Positions 35,431 through 47,642 of a stretch of DNA of 64,000 nucleotides are shown here, piece after piece. Position numbers and translations under genes: made by a program. Origin of the DNA: Datura wrightii (taxonomy: Eukaryota > Streptophyta > Magnoliopsida > Solanales > Solanaceae); assembly GCA_035772735.1 (NCBI GenBank), contig JASDFA010000016.1, forward strand, positions 148,378,501-148,442,500, given 5' to 3'. Within the stretch, counting starts at the first letter, position 1. Each line of letters begins with the position of its first letter. Under the pieces are notes generated by a model, which had not been told where the DNA came from, ran no database searches, and saw only the letters and a program-made list of their open reading frames with translations.

Positions 35431-36610
35431 CCATGGTGGATGCTCACTTGCTCAGGGAAATTCACAGTTAAAAGTGCATGGGAGAGTCTCAGAAGTACAG
35501 GGAGCTACTAGCAAATGTATCAGAACATTTGTGTAAAAGGTGTTCCTTTTAAAATCTCTTTTTTTTCTATAGAGGTTATGGAACAAAAGAATACCCATAG
35601 ATGAACTGTTAGCTAGATTGGGCATGGCCATGGTATCCTAGTGTAGGTGTTCTAGGCCATTTGAGGAAACTATGAATCATGTATTCCTAACTTGTTTATT
35701 TGCCTCAAGAATTTGGAGAGAGTTTGCAACAGCAACAGGTATTCAAGGACCTTTTCTATAACTATATTAGACTATCAGCATATGATGGAGTACAAACTAT
35801 CCTAAAATGTTCCAGCTAATATTAAAAGCAATTCAAGCTTTTATATTATGGAAACTGTGGAAGAGGAGAGACATCATTCATTGGGGTGCTATGTCTCATG
35901 TAAGAGCTATGCACGAGATAAAGAAGAATGTTTACCTACATACTAGGGCTCTATATCCATGGTTGAAACATGTCCCTAAACAATGGCCACACACACACAC
36001 ACATATATATATCAGTTCTTAGTAGGATACACTCCTAAGATTACTTGCAGAGTGGTTCAATGGAGGAAACCTGAAGTACTATGGTATAAGTGTAATTCAG
36101 ATAGAGCATCAAAATAAAATCTCGGTCCTAGTTCTATAGCTTTTGTATTAGGGATTGGGAAGGGAATCTGCAATTTGTATCAGCAAAGTGGATAGAGAAT
36201 GGCACTCATATAATTGCAGAAGTAGAAGTAATTAAAGATGGGTTGAATTACTATATATTGAACAATTTTCTACTAGTAATCATGGACTGACTCCCTCACA
36301 CTGAAGAAAGTATTGGATGGAATATGGGAGGTGCCTTGGAATATTTCCAATGGTGGTTAAGGATATTAACAGGATGATGAGTAGTGGAAATGTCATAGTA
36401 GAACATGTATACAGGGAAGCAAATCAACTGGCAGATTTTTTTGCTAACCTAGTTTTTCATTTTACAGGTACAATTAACATCTCATCCTTTCAAGAAATAC
36501 CAGAAGCAGGACAAAGAATTCTTAATATGGACACACAGGTTCCAAATTTAAGAACAAGTAGAGGTCAAAATGAAAATTACATACATTCGAAGATACCCAC
36601 AAGAGAATAA
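35431..36610 (+). pseudogene. LINE ORF2 C-terminus with zinc-finger-like and RNase H remnants
   Basis: Broken frames include CSRPFEETMNHVFLTC (35640-35700), QAFILWKLWKRRDI (35829-35870) and, at 36317-36610, an RNase H end (MMSSGNVIVEHVYREANQLADFFANLVF). The catalytic start of RNase H near 36120-36200 is heavily mutated. A (CA)n(TA)n microsatellite sits at about 35988-36012. From 36611 to 37286 is the 3' untranslated part. Confidence 0.65.
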
Positions 36611-37359
36611 AGGTACAGCTAAACAAAGAGTGGTACATCAGATCTGGAAGCTAAACAAGCAATAAGTTTACATAAGGGCATAAATGGATTACTAAAAATC
36701 TTAAATTGGCGCATTCTTTTAGATAGTGGTATTAATTCCATATGGAGTTTAATCTATCAAAAGAAGGGCAATAGAAGAAATATCAGCATACATAGTTGAC
36801 AAATTTTATTTTAAATTGAGGTTTGAGACAGATCTACCTGGAGGATAGCATGTAGATGGAGGACAATAGCTCAAATGGAAGTACTCTTTAGTGGTTTTCA
36901 ATTTCATGATTTTTGGTGAGAAAAGGAGTTGAAAATGAGATTGAGACACATTTAAGTATTATTTCTTCAACTGGTGTTCGTTCAGTGATGTAAGAGTAGC
37001 TTACCTTGAGATGATATCAGATTCAAGATGCACTCTATTTCTAGGAGGTTTCTAGTTCTATGTATGATCTTGAGCTTCCATGGCTTCTGCGTAAGTGGCA
37101 GGAAGAGGAAGATTGATGGGATATCAGAGCATTCTCTAGAATATCCTAGTTGATTGTGTTTTGTTTTTTTTTGTTGTTGATTTTATCTTCTTTGTGTTTG
37201 GGCTGACCGGTTACGGATCAGTCGGCCTTGCCTAGTTGGGTTGTTTTTGTTTAAGTAAAAGCCCGTGTGGCTAAGTTTATCCTAAAAAAAAAAGAGAACA
37301 CATGATTTGTATAAGAATATTTAAAATATACAGAGTCTTTTTATACATAGTACCTTTAA

Positions 37360-39289
37360 TGTTACACCTCGTAAACTTGTAACATTTAGTCGGTCTATTC
37401 ATACGTTCGTCAAGAGTTTTAAAGTTTGGTGCTCATGAGAAAGAGCCCAGGTAAAGGTCAAACGAGCGCGGAATCGGGGAAGCGAGGGAAAAAGTCGGAG
37501 AAGGCTGCCAGAGGGGCAACGTGTCACGAACCCTCCCCCTCCGTGTTGGGCTCCGTGACACGCCCGTATTTCAATGCGATAGGTCTGTGCCACGGACCCC
37601 TTATCCACTGCCCAAATGTTATATATATTAAGTTGCTGTCATTTGTTTCATTTTATATATATATATATATACCTTCGGGCAGAGAGAGTAAAAGTTGAGG
37701 GAATTGAGAGATTTTCATCCATTTACACTATGAAATGCCGTCCAAATTCAAATTAACTTATGGTATTGAATCCTAAGCCCGTAGGGAGCATTACTACAGA
37801 GTTATTTTCATGAAATTCGCTCGGCAAATTGTAACTCCGCCTAGCAAAAGCTATCAAAATTGCTTCAAACTGATTTCTATACGATCACAGGCTTCAAGTA
37901 AGTATTTCTCTCTTCTGAACTCTCCAGAAATTATATGTTTTCAGTCGTATTTCATTAAGTTGAAGTATAGTTAATATCAGTATTATAAGTTACTGTTTTA
38001 TCCAAATTTGGAACTACAACTAGTCTCATTCCCTCAGTAGTACGATTCCAGTTAGGAAGGGCTATTGAATACCAGTTGAAGCTCACCAGTTACCGGGGAA
38101 AACGACAATTGAGGTATGTTAAAGAGAATTCCTTCGGCAAGTTAGCTTCCTTAGTATTGTAATACAGTTTGAGTCCCGGTAAAAGAGTCAAAGGCATATC
38201 TATTGTGATTAGCTGAGTTCTGTTATATGGATGTTGCGAGGGCCATACTGAGTTCTATTGTAGAGGCTGCGAGGGCCATATCGAGTCCTATTCTATTGAG
38301 GCTACAAGGGCCATAGCGAGTTCCATTAGATTGAGGTCGTGAGGGCCATATTGAGTCTCATCAGATTGAGGACTTGAGGGCCATAGTGAGTTCTTTTAAA
38401 TTGAGGCTGTGAGGGCCATTTTGAGTTACCGTATACTACAATCATTAGCAACCAGGTAGTGGAACATATATTGTTTGTACTTACCGAGGCTTACGGGGGC
38501 CCAGGTAGGTTACTGTTGTATGGGTTGTACCTTCTAGGCTTATGGGGGACCAATTAGGTTCTTGTATGTATATATGTATGCCTTGTTAATTAAATATCAC
38601 AGATAGTGAGATCGTTCAGGTTAAACTCTTTCCCTTCTATATGATTATTTTAGTTCTTCAGCTCTCATTTAGTTATTATTGTACTACTTTACATATTTAG
38701 TGCATATTGTACTGACGCCCTCCCCGGGCACTGCATTACTTTCCTACAGGTGCGGATAGGCACAGACCAGGACCTTCGTAGCTTCTAGTCAGGGTTCGCA
38801 GTACAATTAGCTCCCTTCCTCCGGAGCTAATAGTTAGAAGGTCTGCTCTTTTGAGTATTCAGTTTATGGGTAGGTCGAGGCCTTGTCTCAGCCAATATTC
38901 TATTCCTAGAGGCTTGCAGATGTACAATTCCCTGTGGTTAGTTTGTTGTCGGCCGTGTGGGGCCTTTTTTAGCTGTTGGATAGTGTCCTTGTCGGCTATA
39001 GTATATGTAAGTCTCTAGGTTTTCATTACAGTCATAACTAGACATCATGGTGGTCTTGTTGGCCCGCATAGAATTTCCTGTTATTGTCTGTTTATGGGTA
39101 GCTGTTTTATTTTACAAGTGGCTATACGATCTAGTCGGCCGGGGGTTGCGTTTACATTCGAGATATAACCCGTTTTTTTCTTGATTTGAGTAGTAAGTTT
39201 GCACCAGAAGTGCATAAGTCCAGTCAGATTTGTCCAGACCCTAGTAGGGCACTAGGTGCCAGTCATACCCCCCAAGGCGGGGTGTGACA
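37360..39289 (+). repeat. G 5' LTR
   Basis: TGTTACACCTCGTAA to GGGGTGTGACA, 1.93 kb. An inverted repeat CGTGTCACG (37520-37528) and CGTGACACG (37554-37562) lies near the U3 start. A TA-run at about 37655-37671 and a minisatellite of about 40-bp units (GAGGCCGCGAGGGCCATA type) at 38203-38430 follow. Confidence 0.9.
38203..38430 (+). repeat. Minisatellite in G 5' LTR
   Basis: Five to six diverged units of the form GAGTTCTATTAGATTGAGG, then GTGAGGGCCATA. The 3' LTR has about eight at 45373-45690. Confidence 0.75.
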
Positions 39290-39307
39290 AACTTGGTATC
39301 AAAGCAA
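39290..39307 (+). other. G primer binding site (initiator-Met type)
   Basis: ACTTGGTATCAAAGCAAG directly inside the LTR; one change from TGGTATCAGAGC. Confidence 0.8.
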
Positions 39308-39545
39308 GATGTATCCCAGGGAGTCCGCAAGCTGTATCAAGTAGAGTCTTGTCTATGGATGTGTTGTGCACCACATTCTATAGATAGGAGGCTACGAGAC
39401 ATAATAGTATGGTTACTCTTCTTTCTCCTCCAATCGTGCTATAGAGCCGAGTTGTATAGGGTAATACCCTAAGCTTACGTTATTCTGTTATTTACAAAGA
39501 AAAATGTTAGATGCATGATAGACTGCGACTGGTTGAGATTTAGAT

Positions 39546-40860
39546 ATGGCGGAAGGAGAGGGCACCAGTAAGGGGCCCCAGTCAGAGTTGACCCGGCCGG
39601 AGGGCGATAGGGAGACATCCCCTCGATCTCCCCAGCATTCACCACTGTACTCCGAGCCCACCTGGACAACAGATACACTAGTACCATTCCCAGCTATTCC
39701 AGTACCATCGAATCAGGAGCTTAGAGGTGCATTTTATATGTGGGTTCAGATGATGGATGCCCAGCGTCAGCCTCAGCCAGTAGTACCAACTGCCACTGAG
39801 CCCTCTAAGGGGCATGGTAGCTCGAGATTTCATGAATTTCTCTCTCTAAGTCCCCCGCAGTTTATAGGGACCGATTGTAGAGAGGATCCCTAGAATTTTA
39901 TAAATCAGTTGCAAAGGATACTCAGGGTTATGCATGCCTCGTCTACCAAATCAGTTGAGCTAGCAGTGTTTCGATTGTGGGATGTAGCAGTTTTGTGGTA
40001 CAAGAGTTGGGAGAGATCTCGAGGAAGAGATGCACCCCCACCTATGTGGCCTATTTTCTCTAGGGCTTTCAGAGACCATTACCTGCCCCCAGAGGTTTGG
40101 TAGGCTGGAGTAGAGCAGTTCTTGCACCTAGAGTAGGGTAGAGTGAGCGTCATAGAATATGCATTGAGGTTTGATTTTTTAGCCAGATGTGTGCCCTCTT
40201 TTGTTGACACCATGCCAACCAGGGTGCATCGGTTCATTATGGGAATGGTGCCAAAATATGTGGAGTCATGCATTATGGCCACATTGTAAGAGGATATGGA
40301 TATTTCACGAGTTCAGGCATTTGCTCAGTATATAGAGGAGCTTAGGTAGTGTCAGTATGCCATGGAGAGGGCAGGTTAGGAGCAGCCTCGGAGAGGTAGA
40401 CCTGCAGATTTCCAAGTAGATTTTTTGGGTGGACCCAGGTCTCATTTATCAGGTAGGCCACCCAGGACCTCGTTCTAGCGGCAACAGGGTAGTAAATCAG
40501 ATCATCGTGGACAGTCAGGTTATGGCGAGAGTTCACGAGCATCAGGATCACAGCAGCAGAGAGGGTCGGATTAGACATAATTAGTTGTGCCCCGATGCAG
40601 TACTTTCCATAGGCAGCACCTGGGGAGGTGCAAATATGGTTCCACAGCCTGCTATTCTAGCCGGCAGGAGGGACATGTGATGAGAAATTGTCCGACTAGA
40701 CGCCAGAGTAGCCAAGACCAGCAGAGATCCTCAGCAGATTCATATGCCCCAACACTCTCTGCAGGGCTGGGCCCTCAGCTCCAGCTGGCAGGGGCCGAGG
40801 CAGATCGGGGACATCCAATTCAGGTAGCATCCAGGACTGCACATATGCACTACTAGGACG
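39546..40860 (+). pseudogene. G gag
   Basis: Starts MAEGEGTSKGPQSEL. A stop at 39891-39893 falls where the family has a sense codon. The capsid part then reads LRVMHASSTKSVELAVFRLW and IFSRAFRDHYLPPEVW, with more TAG stops. The zinc knuckle at 40650-40691 is CYSSRQEGHVMRNC, with the second Cys replaced by Ser. Gag would build the particle and bind RNA. Most stops are TAG where Gln or Trp is expected. Confidence 0.8.
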
Positions 40861-40879
40861 ATAGGAGTTAGAGTCGTTG

Positions 40880-41360
40880 CTAGATGTTGTGAAGGTATAT
40901 TAGATGTCTGTTCCCACTCAGTTTATGCTTTGATAGATCTAGGCTCTACTTTGTCATATGTTACTCCATTGGTAGCCCAAATGTTTGATATAGTGCCAGA
41001 ATTGCTTCAATGACCTTTCTCAGTATCTACACCCTTAGGTGACTCTATTATTGCTAAAAGAATTTACCGGGGTTGTACAGTAGAGAATGTGGGTCGTCAT
41101 ACCTCAGCAGATTTAGTAGAGCTAGAAATGATGTATTTTGATGTAATTATGGGTATGGATTGGTTGGCACCGTGTTATGCTACTGTAGAATGTTGGACCA
41201 GAATCTTCCAATTCCACTTCCCAAGGGAAGTAGTATGAGAATGGAGGGGTAGTACAGCCATGCCAAAAGGTAAGTTCATATCCTATCTTAGGGTAAGGAA
41301 ATTGATAGCAAAGGGTTACATCTACCATATTGTTAGGGTTCAGGATATGCAAGCAGAGTC
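40880..41360 (+). pseudogene. G retropepsin
   Basis: The text ALIDLGSTLSYVTPLVA carries the protease active-site region. It is followed by PFSVSTPLGDSIIAKR, VIMGMDWLAPCYATVECW, and then YLRVRKLIAKGYIYHIVRVQ, which leads into RT as in element F. Two in-frame stops are seen, for example TGA before PFSVSTP. It would cleave the gag-pol polyprotein. Confidence 0.75.
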
Positions 41361-41381
41361 CTGACTTTTCAGTCCATCCTA

Positions 41382-42060
41382 GTGGTTAATGAGTTTCCAG
41401 ATGTGTTCCTAGATGAACTCCCTTGCATCCCTCCGGAAAGGGAAATTGATTTCTCTATGGATTTGCTGCCAGATAATCAGCCTATAAACATTCCTCCATA
41501 CCGAATGGCTTCGGTTGAATTGAGGGAACTGAAAAAACAGCTGAAAGATTTGTTAGATAAGGGCTTCATCAGGCTGAGTACGTCAACGTGGGCTGCACCG
41601 GTTCTATTTATAAGGAAGAAAGATGGCTCTCTCCGTATGTGTAAGGATTATCGGCAATTAAATAAAGTGAATATTAAAAATAAATATCGGCTTCCCAGGA
41701 TAGATGATTTGTTTGATCAGCTGCAAGGGGCGAAGTATTTTATAAAATTGACCTAAGATCTGGATACCATCAGGTACAAGTGCAGGAAAAAGATATCCCG
41801 AAGAAGGCTTTTAGGACCAGGTATGGTCATTTTGAGTTTCTAGTTATGTCTTTTGGATTGACAAATGCCCCAAAAGTATTTATGGACTTAATGAATAGTA
41901 TCTTATAGCCATACTTAGATTTGTTTGTGATCATGTTTATTGATGATATTTTGATGTACTCCCGCTCAGAACAGAACATAGGAATCATTTGCAGACAGTA
42001 CTCCAGACCCTCAGAGAACACCAACTATATGCGAAATTCTCTAAATGTGAGTTTTAGTTG
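41382..42060 (+). pseudogene. G reverse transcriptase
   Basis: Open for 124 codons (41382-41756): EFPDVFLDELPCIPPEREID, DLLDKGFIRLSTSTWAAPVL and MCKDYRQLNKVNIKNKYRLP. A frameshift follows at about 41745. In the next frame come DLRSGYHQ-like text in part, MSFGLTNAP and the catalytic FIDD (41936-41947), which is intact. A TAG replaces the Trp expected in CEFW near 42055. Confidence 0.85.
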
Positions 42061-42109
42061 AGTTCTGTAGCTTTCTTGGGCCACATTGTATCAGAGGCTG
42101 GTATTTAGG

Positions 42110-42710
42110 TGGGTTCACCAAAAATAGAGGCAGTATAGACATGGCCTAGACCTACCACTCCCACAGAAGTTCGTAATTTTCTAGGCCTAGCTGGGTATTA
42201 CAGGAGGTTTGTGGAAGGCTTTTCTACCCTGTGGGCGCCCTTGACTAAATTGACTCAAAAAGCAGCCAAATTCTAATAGACCGAGGCCTATGAGCAGAGT
42301 TTCCAAGAATTGAAAAACAGGTTGACGTCGGCACCAGTGTTAGTATTGCCAGAAGACCCAGAGAGGTATGCCATGTATTGGACACTTCAGGTGTCGGGTT
42401 AGGATGTGTCCTGATGCAGAATGAAAAGGTAATCTCTTATTCCTCCAAAGAGCTTAGAAAGCATGAAAAGAACTATCCCACCCATGATTTGGAGTTAGCT
42501 TCAATAATTCATGCCTTAAAAATATGGAGGCATTACTTGTATGGTGTACACATAGATATTTTCACGGATCATAAAAGTCGTTGGTTGGAGTTGCTAAAAG
42601 ATTATGACCTGAACATCTTGTATCATCCAGGAAAAGCTAATATTGTAGCAGATGCCCTCAGTCGTAGGTCTATGGGGAGTTTAGCATATCTGGAGCCAGA
42701 AAAGTAGGAG
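42110..42710 (+). pseudogene. G RT connection and RNase H
   Basis: LAGYYRRFVEGF and the RNase H part DTSGVGLGCVLMQNEKVISY, ELRKHEKNYPTHDLELASII, IFTDHKSRW, LYHPGKANIVADALSRR. The first catalytic Asp context (DTSG) and the later TDHKS are recognisable; the usual A-D-S near the start now reads as DTSG after a small shift. Part of the tether is lost after TDHKS. Several TAG stops precede it. Confidence 0.8.
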
Positions 42711-42748
42711 ATGGCTCGAGAGTTGCACCGATTAGCCAGTTTAGCAGT

Positions 42749-43790
42749 TTGGGTAATAAATTCAGAGGACAAGGGGGCCATAATTCAAATACAGTAGTGT
42801 CATCCTTGGTGATAGAGGTAAAAGAGCGGCAGTATGAGGACTCTCATTTAGCGCAGCTCAGAGATAGAATTCAACAGGGCAAGCTAGCGACATTTGGGAT
42901 AGCTGAAGATAGGGTGTTGAGGTATAAAGGTCGTCTCTGCGTTCCAGATGCAGCAGGGCTCCGCCAGCAGATTATGGAAGAGGTACATTATCTCGTTACA
43001 CTCTTCATCCTTGTTCGACAAAGATGTACCACAACACAAAGGAGACATATTGGTGGCCCGGAATAAAGAAAGATGTAGCTGAATTCGTAGCCCAGTGTCC
43101 TAATTGTCAGCAGGTGAAGGCTGAGCACTAGAGATCTGGCGGATTAACTCAGGAGATAGTTATACCGATGTGGAAGTGGGAAGCAGTTAATATGGACTTT
43201 GTGATAGGATTACCAAGTACTAGACGTAAGTTTGACTCTATCTAGGTTATTGTTGACAGACTAAGGAAATCAACTCACTTTCTACCAGTTTGGACCACAT
43301 TTTCAACTGAAGACTATGCAGAGCTATATATTAAAGAGATAGTCTGATTTCACAGTGTTCTAGTATCTATTATTTTCTGACAGAAGAGTATAGTTTACGA
43401 CTAGATTTTGGCAGTCATTTCAGAAAGGTTTCGGGACACAGGTTAATCTGAGTACAAATTTCATCCCCAGACAGATGGCCAGGCAGAGCACACCATTCAG
43501 ATGCTTGAGGACATGTTACGAGCGTGTGTGCTAGATTTTGGAGGGAGTTGGGATGAGCATTTACCCCTTATTGCATTTGCATATAACAACAATTACCATT
43601 CTGCCATAAAGATGACACCTGATGAGGCACTATATGGATGGAAATGCAGGTCCCTGGTTTGGTGGTTCAAAGTAGGAGAAATAGGGTTAGTTGGACTAGA
43701 TCTGATCCACTGGTCAGAAGAGAAAGTGAAAATTATCAGAGAACAGTTACTAATAGCTCAGAGTCGTTAGAAATCCTACTCCGATGCATT
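42749..43790 (+). pseudogene. G integrase
   Basis: The N-terminal zinc-binding part is split by a shift: EEVHY, later frame YWWPGIKKDVAEFVAQCPNC. The catalytic core begins WEAVNMDFVIGLPSTR, followed by VDRLRKSTHFLPV. The middle Asp region (about 43370-43460) is scrambled by a short loss and stops. It resumes FHPQTDGQAEHTIQMLEDML (with the catalytic Glu) and an 89-codon open run, AYNNNYHSAIKMTPDEALYG. Confidence 0.8.
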
Positions 43791-44225
43791 GCGCAGACAC
43801 TTAGAATTTGATGTGAATGACTGGGTATTCCTTAAAGTGTCGCCGATGAAGGGCGTGATGAGATTTGGCAAGAAGGGCAAGCTTAGCTCGAGTTTCATTG
43901 GGCCGTATCGGATCATTCGAAAAATAGGCTGAGTGGCATATGAATTAGAGTTTCCTCCAGAGTTATAATCTATTCATCCAGTATTTCACGTGTCTATGTT
44001 GCGAAACTATATAGGTGACCCATACCGAGTGGTACCAGTTTAAGATATTCAGGTTACTAAAGAGCTAGCTTACGAAGAGATTCCAGTTGCAATATTAGAT
44101 TGGCAGGTTCACAGGCTAAGAACCAAAGATATGTCCTCCGTTAAAGTGTTGTGGAGGAGTTGAAATAAAGAAGAGATGACCGGAAGCTGAGGATGACATG
44201 AGATCTAGATATCCTCACTTGTTCC
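43791..44225 (+). pseudogene. G integrase C-terminus with chromodomain-like tail
   Basis: KGKLSSSFIGPYRIIRKIG (GPY/F motif), then YELEFPPEL, IHPVFHVSMLRNYIGDP, YEEIPVAILDWQVHRLR, VKVLWRS. The last part matches the chromodomain-type tail of Tekay chromoviruses. From memory such tails target insertion to heterochromatin. Stops at several points. Confidence 0.75.
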
Positions 44226-44490
44226 AGGATTTACTCAGATTATACAGTTAAGATGATATTGTTACTTAGTTGTCATTTTATCACTTATGTTATCAGTACT
44301 GTCTGATTGGCTATCTCTTAGCTGTGGAAGAGTTATTATAGTGTTGTCTGAGATATTTGTGTTGGACTTTTCTGTGTTTTAGGGTTTTTAGATAGTCCAT
44401 ATTACAAGGGAGGCTCTACCGAAATTTTTCAAGAATAATAGTTGAAAGAGTTAAACTCCTGTAAATGGCATTTGAGGATGAATGTTCCTA

Positions 44491-44501
44491 AGGGGGGAGG
44501 A
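44491..44501 (+). other. G polypurine tract
   Basis: AGGGGGGAGGA immediately before TGTTACACCCC of the 3' LTR. The region 44226-44490 is 3' noncoding. Confidence 0.85.
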
Positions 44502-44790
44502 TGTTACACCCCGTAAAATTCTAAAATTTAGTCGGTCTATTCGTACGTTAGTCAAGGGTTTTAGATTTTGGTGCGCACGAGAAAGAGCCCAAGTAAAGGT
44601 CAAACAAGCGCGGAATCGGGGAAGCGAGGGAAAAAGTCAGAGAAGGCTGCCAGAGGGGCAACGTGTCACGAACCCTCCCCCTCCGTGTTGGGCTCCGTGA
44701 CACGCCCATATTTCAACGCGATAGGTCTGTGCCACGGACCCCTTATCCACTGTCCAAATGTTATATATATTAAGTTGCTGTCATTTGTTT

Positions 44791-44839
<49 letters not shown>

Positions 44840-46555
44840 CGGGCAGAGAGAGTAAAAGTTGAGGGAATTGAGAGATTTTTGTCCGTTTACGCTACAAAAC
44901 GCCGTCCAAATTCAAATTACCTTCAGGTACTGAATCCTAAGCCCACAGGAAGCATTACTACGGAGTTATTTTCATGACATTCACCTGGCGAATCATAACT
45001 CCGCCAAGCAAAAGTTATCAGACTTGCTTCAAACTGATTCCTATACAATCACAGGCTTCAAGTAAGTATTTCTCCCTTCTGAACTCTCAGGAAATTATAC
45101 ATTTTTGGTTGTATTTCATTAAGTTAAAGTATAGTCAATATAAGTGTTATAAGTTATTGTTTCTTCCGAATTTGGCACTAAAACTAGTCTTATTTCCTCA
45201 GTAGTACGATTCCAGTTAGGATGGGCTATTGAATACCAGTTGAAGCTCGCTAGTTACTGGGGAAAATGGCAATTGAGGTATGTTAAGGAGAATTCCTTCG
45301 GCAAGTTAGCTTCTTTAGTATTGTAATAAAGCTTGAGTCCCAGTAAAAGAGTCAAAGGCATATCTATTGTGATTAGATGAGTTCTGTTATATTGAGGCCA
45401 CAAGGGCCATATAGAGTTCTATTATATTGAGGCCGCGAGGGCTATATTAAGTTTTGTGACACTAAGGTCGCGAGGGACATACTGAGTTCTATCGTACAGA
45501 GGTCACGAGGGCCATATCGAGTCCTATTCTACTGAGGCCGCGAGGGCCATAGAGAGTTCCATTAGATGGCCGTGAGGGCCATAGAGAGTTCCATTAGATT
45601 AAGGCCGTAAGGGCCATACTGAGTCCCATCAGATTGAGGCCGTGAGGGCCAGAGTGAGTTCTATTAAATCGAGGCTGTGAGGGCCATTTTGAGTTACCGT
45701 ATAATGCAATCATTAGCAACCAGGTAGTGGAACATACATTGCTCGTACCTTGCAAGGCTTATGGGGGCCTAGGTAGGTTACTCTTTTATGGGTTGTACCT
45801 TCAAGGGTTTTGGGGGCCCAGTAAGGTTTTTTTTGTATATATGTGTGCCTAGTTAATTAGATACCACCAGATGGTGAGATCGTTCAAGTTAAACTCTTGC
45901 CCTTCTGTATGATTATTTCAGTTCTTCAGCTCTCATTCAGTTATTACTTTTCTGCCTTACATATTTGGTGCATATTGTACTGACGCCCTCCCTGGGCGCT
46001 GCATTACTTTCCTGCAAGTGCGGATAGGCACAGACTAGGACCTTCATAGCTTCCGGCCAGGGTTAGCAGCACAGCCAGCTCCCTTCCTCCGGAGCTAATA
46101 GTTAGAAGGTCTGCTCTTTTTTGTGTTCAGTTTATGGGTAGGTCGAGGCCCTGTCTCGACCACTATTCTCTTCCTAGAGGCTTGCAGATGTACAGTTCTC
46201 TGTGGTTAGTCTGTTGTCGGGCCTGTGGATCCTTGTTTAGCTATTGGATAGTGGCCTTGTCGGCTATAGTATTAGTAAGTTGCTAGATTTTCATTACAGT
46301 CATAACTAGACGTCATGGTGGTCTTCTCGGCCCGCAAGGATTCCTTATTGTTATCTGTCTCTAGGTAGTTGTTTTATTTTACAAGTGTCTATGCAGCCTT
46401 GTCGGCCGGGGGCTGTGTTTATAGCCAAGATATAGCCTGTTGTTTTCTTGATTTGAGAAGTAAGTTTGCACCAGAAGAGCATAAGTCTAGTCAGATCAGT
46501 CCATACCCTATTAGGGCACCAGGTGCCAGTCATACCCCCCAAGGCGGGGCATGAA
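44502..46555 (+). repeat. G 3' LTR
   Basis: TGTTACACCCCGTAA to GGGGCATGAA, about 2.05 kb. It has the same word (inverted CGTGTCACG/CGTGACACG), a longer TA-run at about 44797-44836 and more minisatellite units than the 5' LTR. In the first 150 bases I count about 14 differences from the 5' LTR; elsewhere fewer. Confidence 0.9.
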
Positions 46556-46556
46556 A

Positions 46557-47642
46557 TTTAAATTCATTGTTGTCTTTTAACATGGGGTAATCCACTTCTT
46601 ATATATTATTAGTTTATCACAAACAGTCTGAAAATCACCCTAGTTCAATCATAGATCTGCAGTAAATTCACCACTAATATCACCTATCCGGCCTGTCTTG
46701 ATAATTATTTTCTCTGTCCTAATTTGTGCGATACATTTTTTTTAGTCAGTTTTAATAAAAATCATATTTCTATATTTAGTAATAATTTAACTTTAAAATA
46801 CTCATTTCATCCTTAATGAGATGATTTATAGCCACACAAGCATCCATGACTTATTTTAGACCAACAAGTTTAAAAAATCTTTCCATATATTTTAAACTCT
46901 GTGTCCAATCAAAGTACATAACATAAATTGGGACGAAAAAAGTTATTATTCCTGTATTCTAAAAAGGAAACAGTAAATGTAGAAGAAACAGAAGAATGTT
47001 TATAATTAATAGTTCTGAATCCAATAGAAAACTTTTTTTCTTAAGAAATATAATCCCCTTACAACAGCCCAAGTTTATAGATTAATTACTCCATGGATAG
47101 AAAGGGACACTGTTTTACAATACCGACAATGAAAATTATAGTACTTTAGAGAACTTAACTGACAGAGTAAATTATGCGACACTTATATTTCTTTAAAAAA
47201 AGAATGCAGATGTTGAGGGGAAGAAGAATCTTATTTAAAAATTTGTTTGCTTTTGTTGCATTTTTCGATGTCTGAAAATAAGACGAAGCCTCTGAGAATT
47301 TATAGCCATAGTGTCTGTTAAGAAGGGAAGGTGACTGGTCATGAACTTAATTTAAATTCATAATGGAATCGCGTGAATTAATATCAGAAAGTTTAGAAAA
47401 AAAATGTAATTAACGAAAATGGAATAAATAAATTTGTTCCAAATCAATCAATCAAATTATTTGATCAAACCCGAACATGAAGCCGAGTTGAGTGACAACG
47501 ACAGAGCGAGAGGAGTCTCTCTTCTCAACTCTTTATGAATTGGAGGATATGCTTCTTAATATAAGCATAAAACTTTTCTATTTCCTACCAATGTGGGATA
47601 AAGTTCACTTGTAAAAGGTAATTTCCAAATTTCACTTCTCGC
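46557..47642 (-). repeat. Ty1/copia LTR remnant, distal part
   Basis: On minus the text CCCACATTGGTAGGAAATAG, then ATGCTTATATTAAGAAG and CTCTCGCTCTGTCG, resembles the promoter and leader part of plant copia LTRs. It continues the remnant at 58278-59573 across element B. AT-rich; no gene is seen. Confidence 0.5.

Larger units (their letters stand above)
25000..37296 (+). mobile_element. L1-type LINE, split by element C
   Basis: A plant L1-like non-LTR element: a purine-rich ORF1 remnant, apurinic endonuclease, reverse transcriptase, the break at 28324/34848, the rest of RT, an RNase H remnant, and a poly(A) of ten A at about 37287-37296. Many stops and shifts. The 5' end is uncertain and I could not find a target duplication. 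Confidence 0.8.
37360..46555 (+). mobile_element. Element G: full-length chromovirus (Tekay/Del-like), dead
   Basis: Both LTRs, an iMet-type primer site, gag, protease, RT, RNase H, integrase, a chromodomain-like tail and a polypurine tract are present in order. The flanks TTTAA (37355-37359 and about 46557-46561) are a possible target duplication, off by a base or so. A dozen or more stops and several frameshifts run through gag-pol. S3 is a solo LTR of a related family. Confidence 0.9.

Noticed and set aside
35988..36012. (CA)n(TA)n run as a functional element
   Set aside because: Ordinary microsatellite in decayed LINE DNA.
37297..37359. LINE target duplication with 24873-24905 (both with TAAGAATA.TTAAAAT)
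   Set aside because: The match is imperfect, and about 90 bases of LTR-like DNA separate the 5' copy from any LINE sequence.
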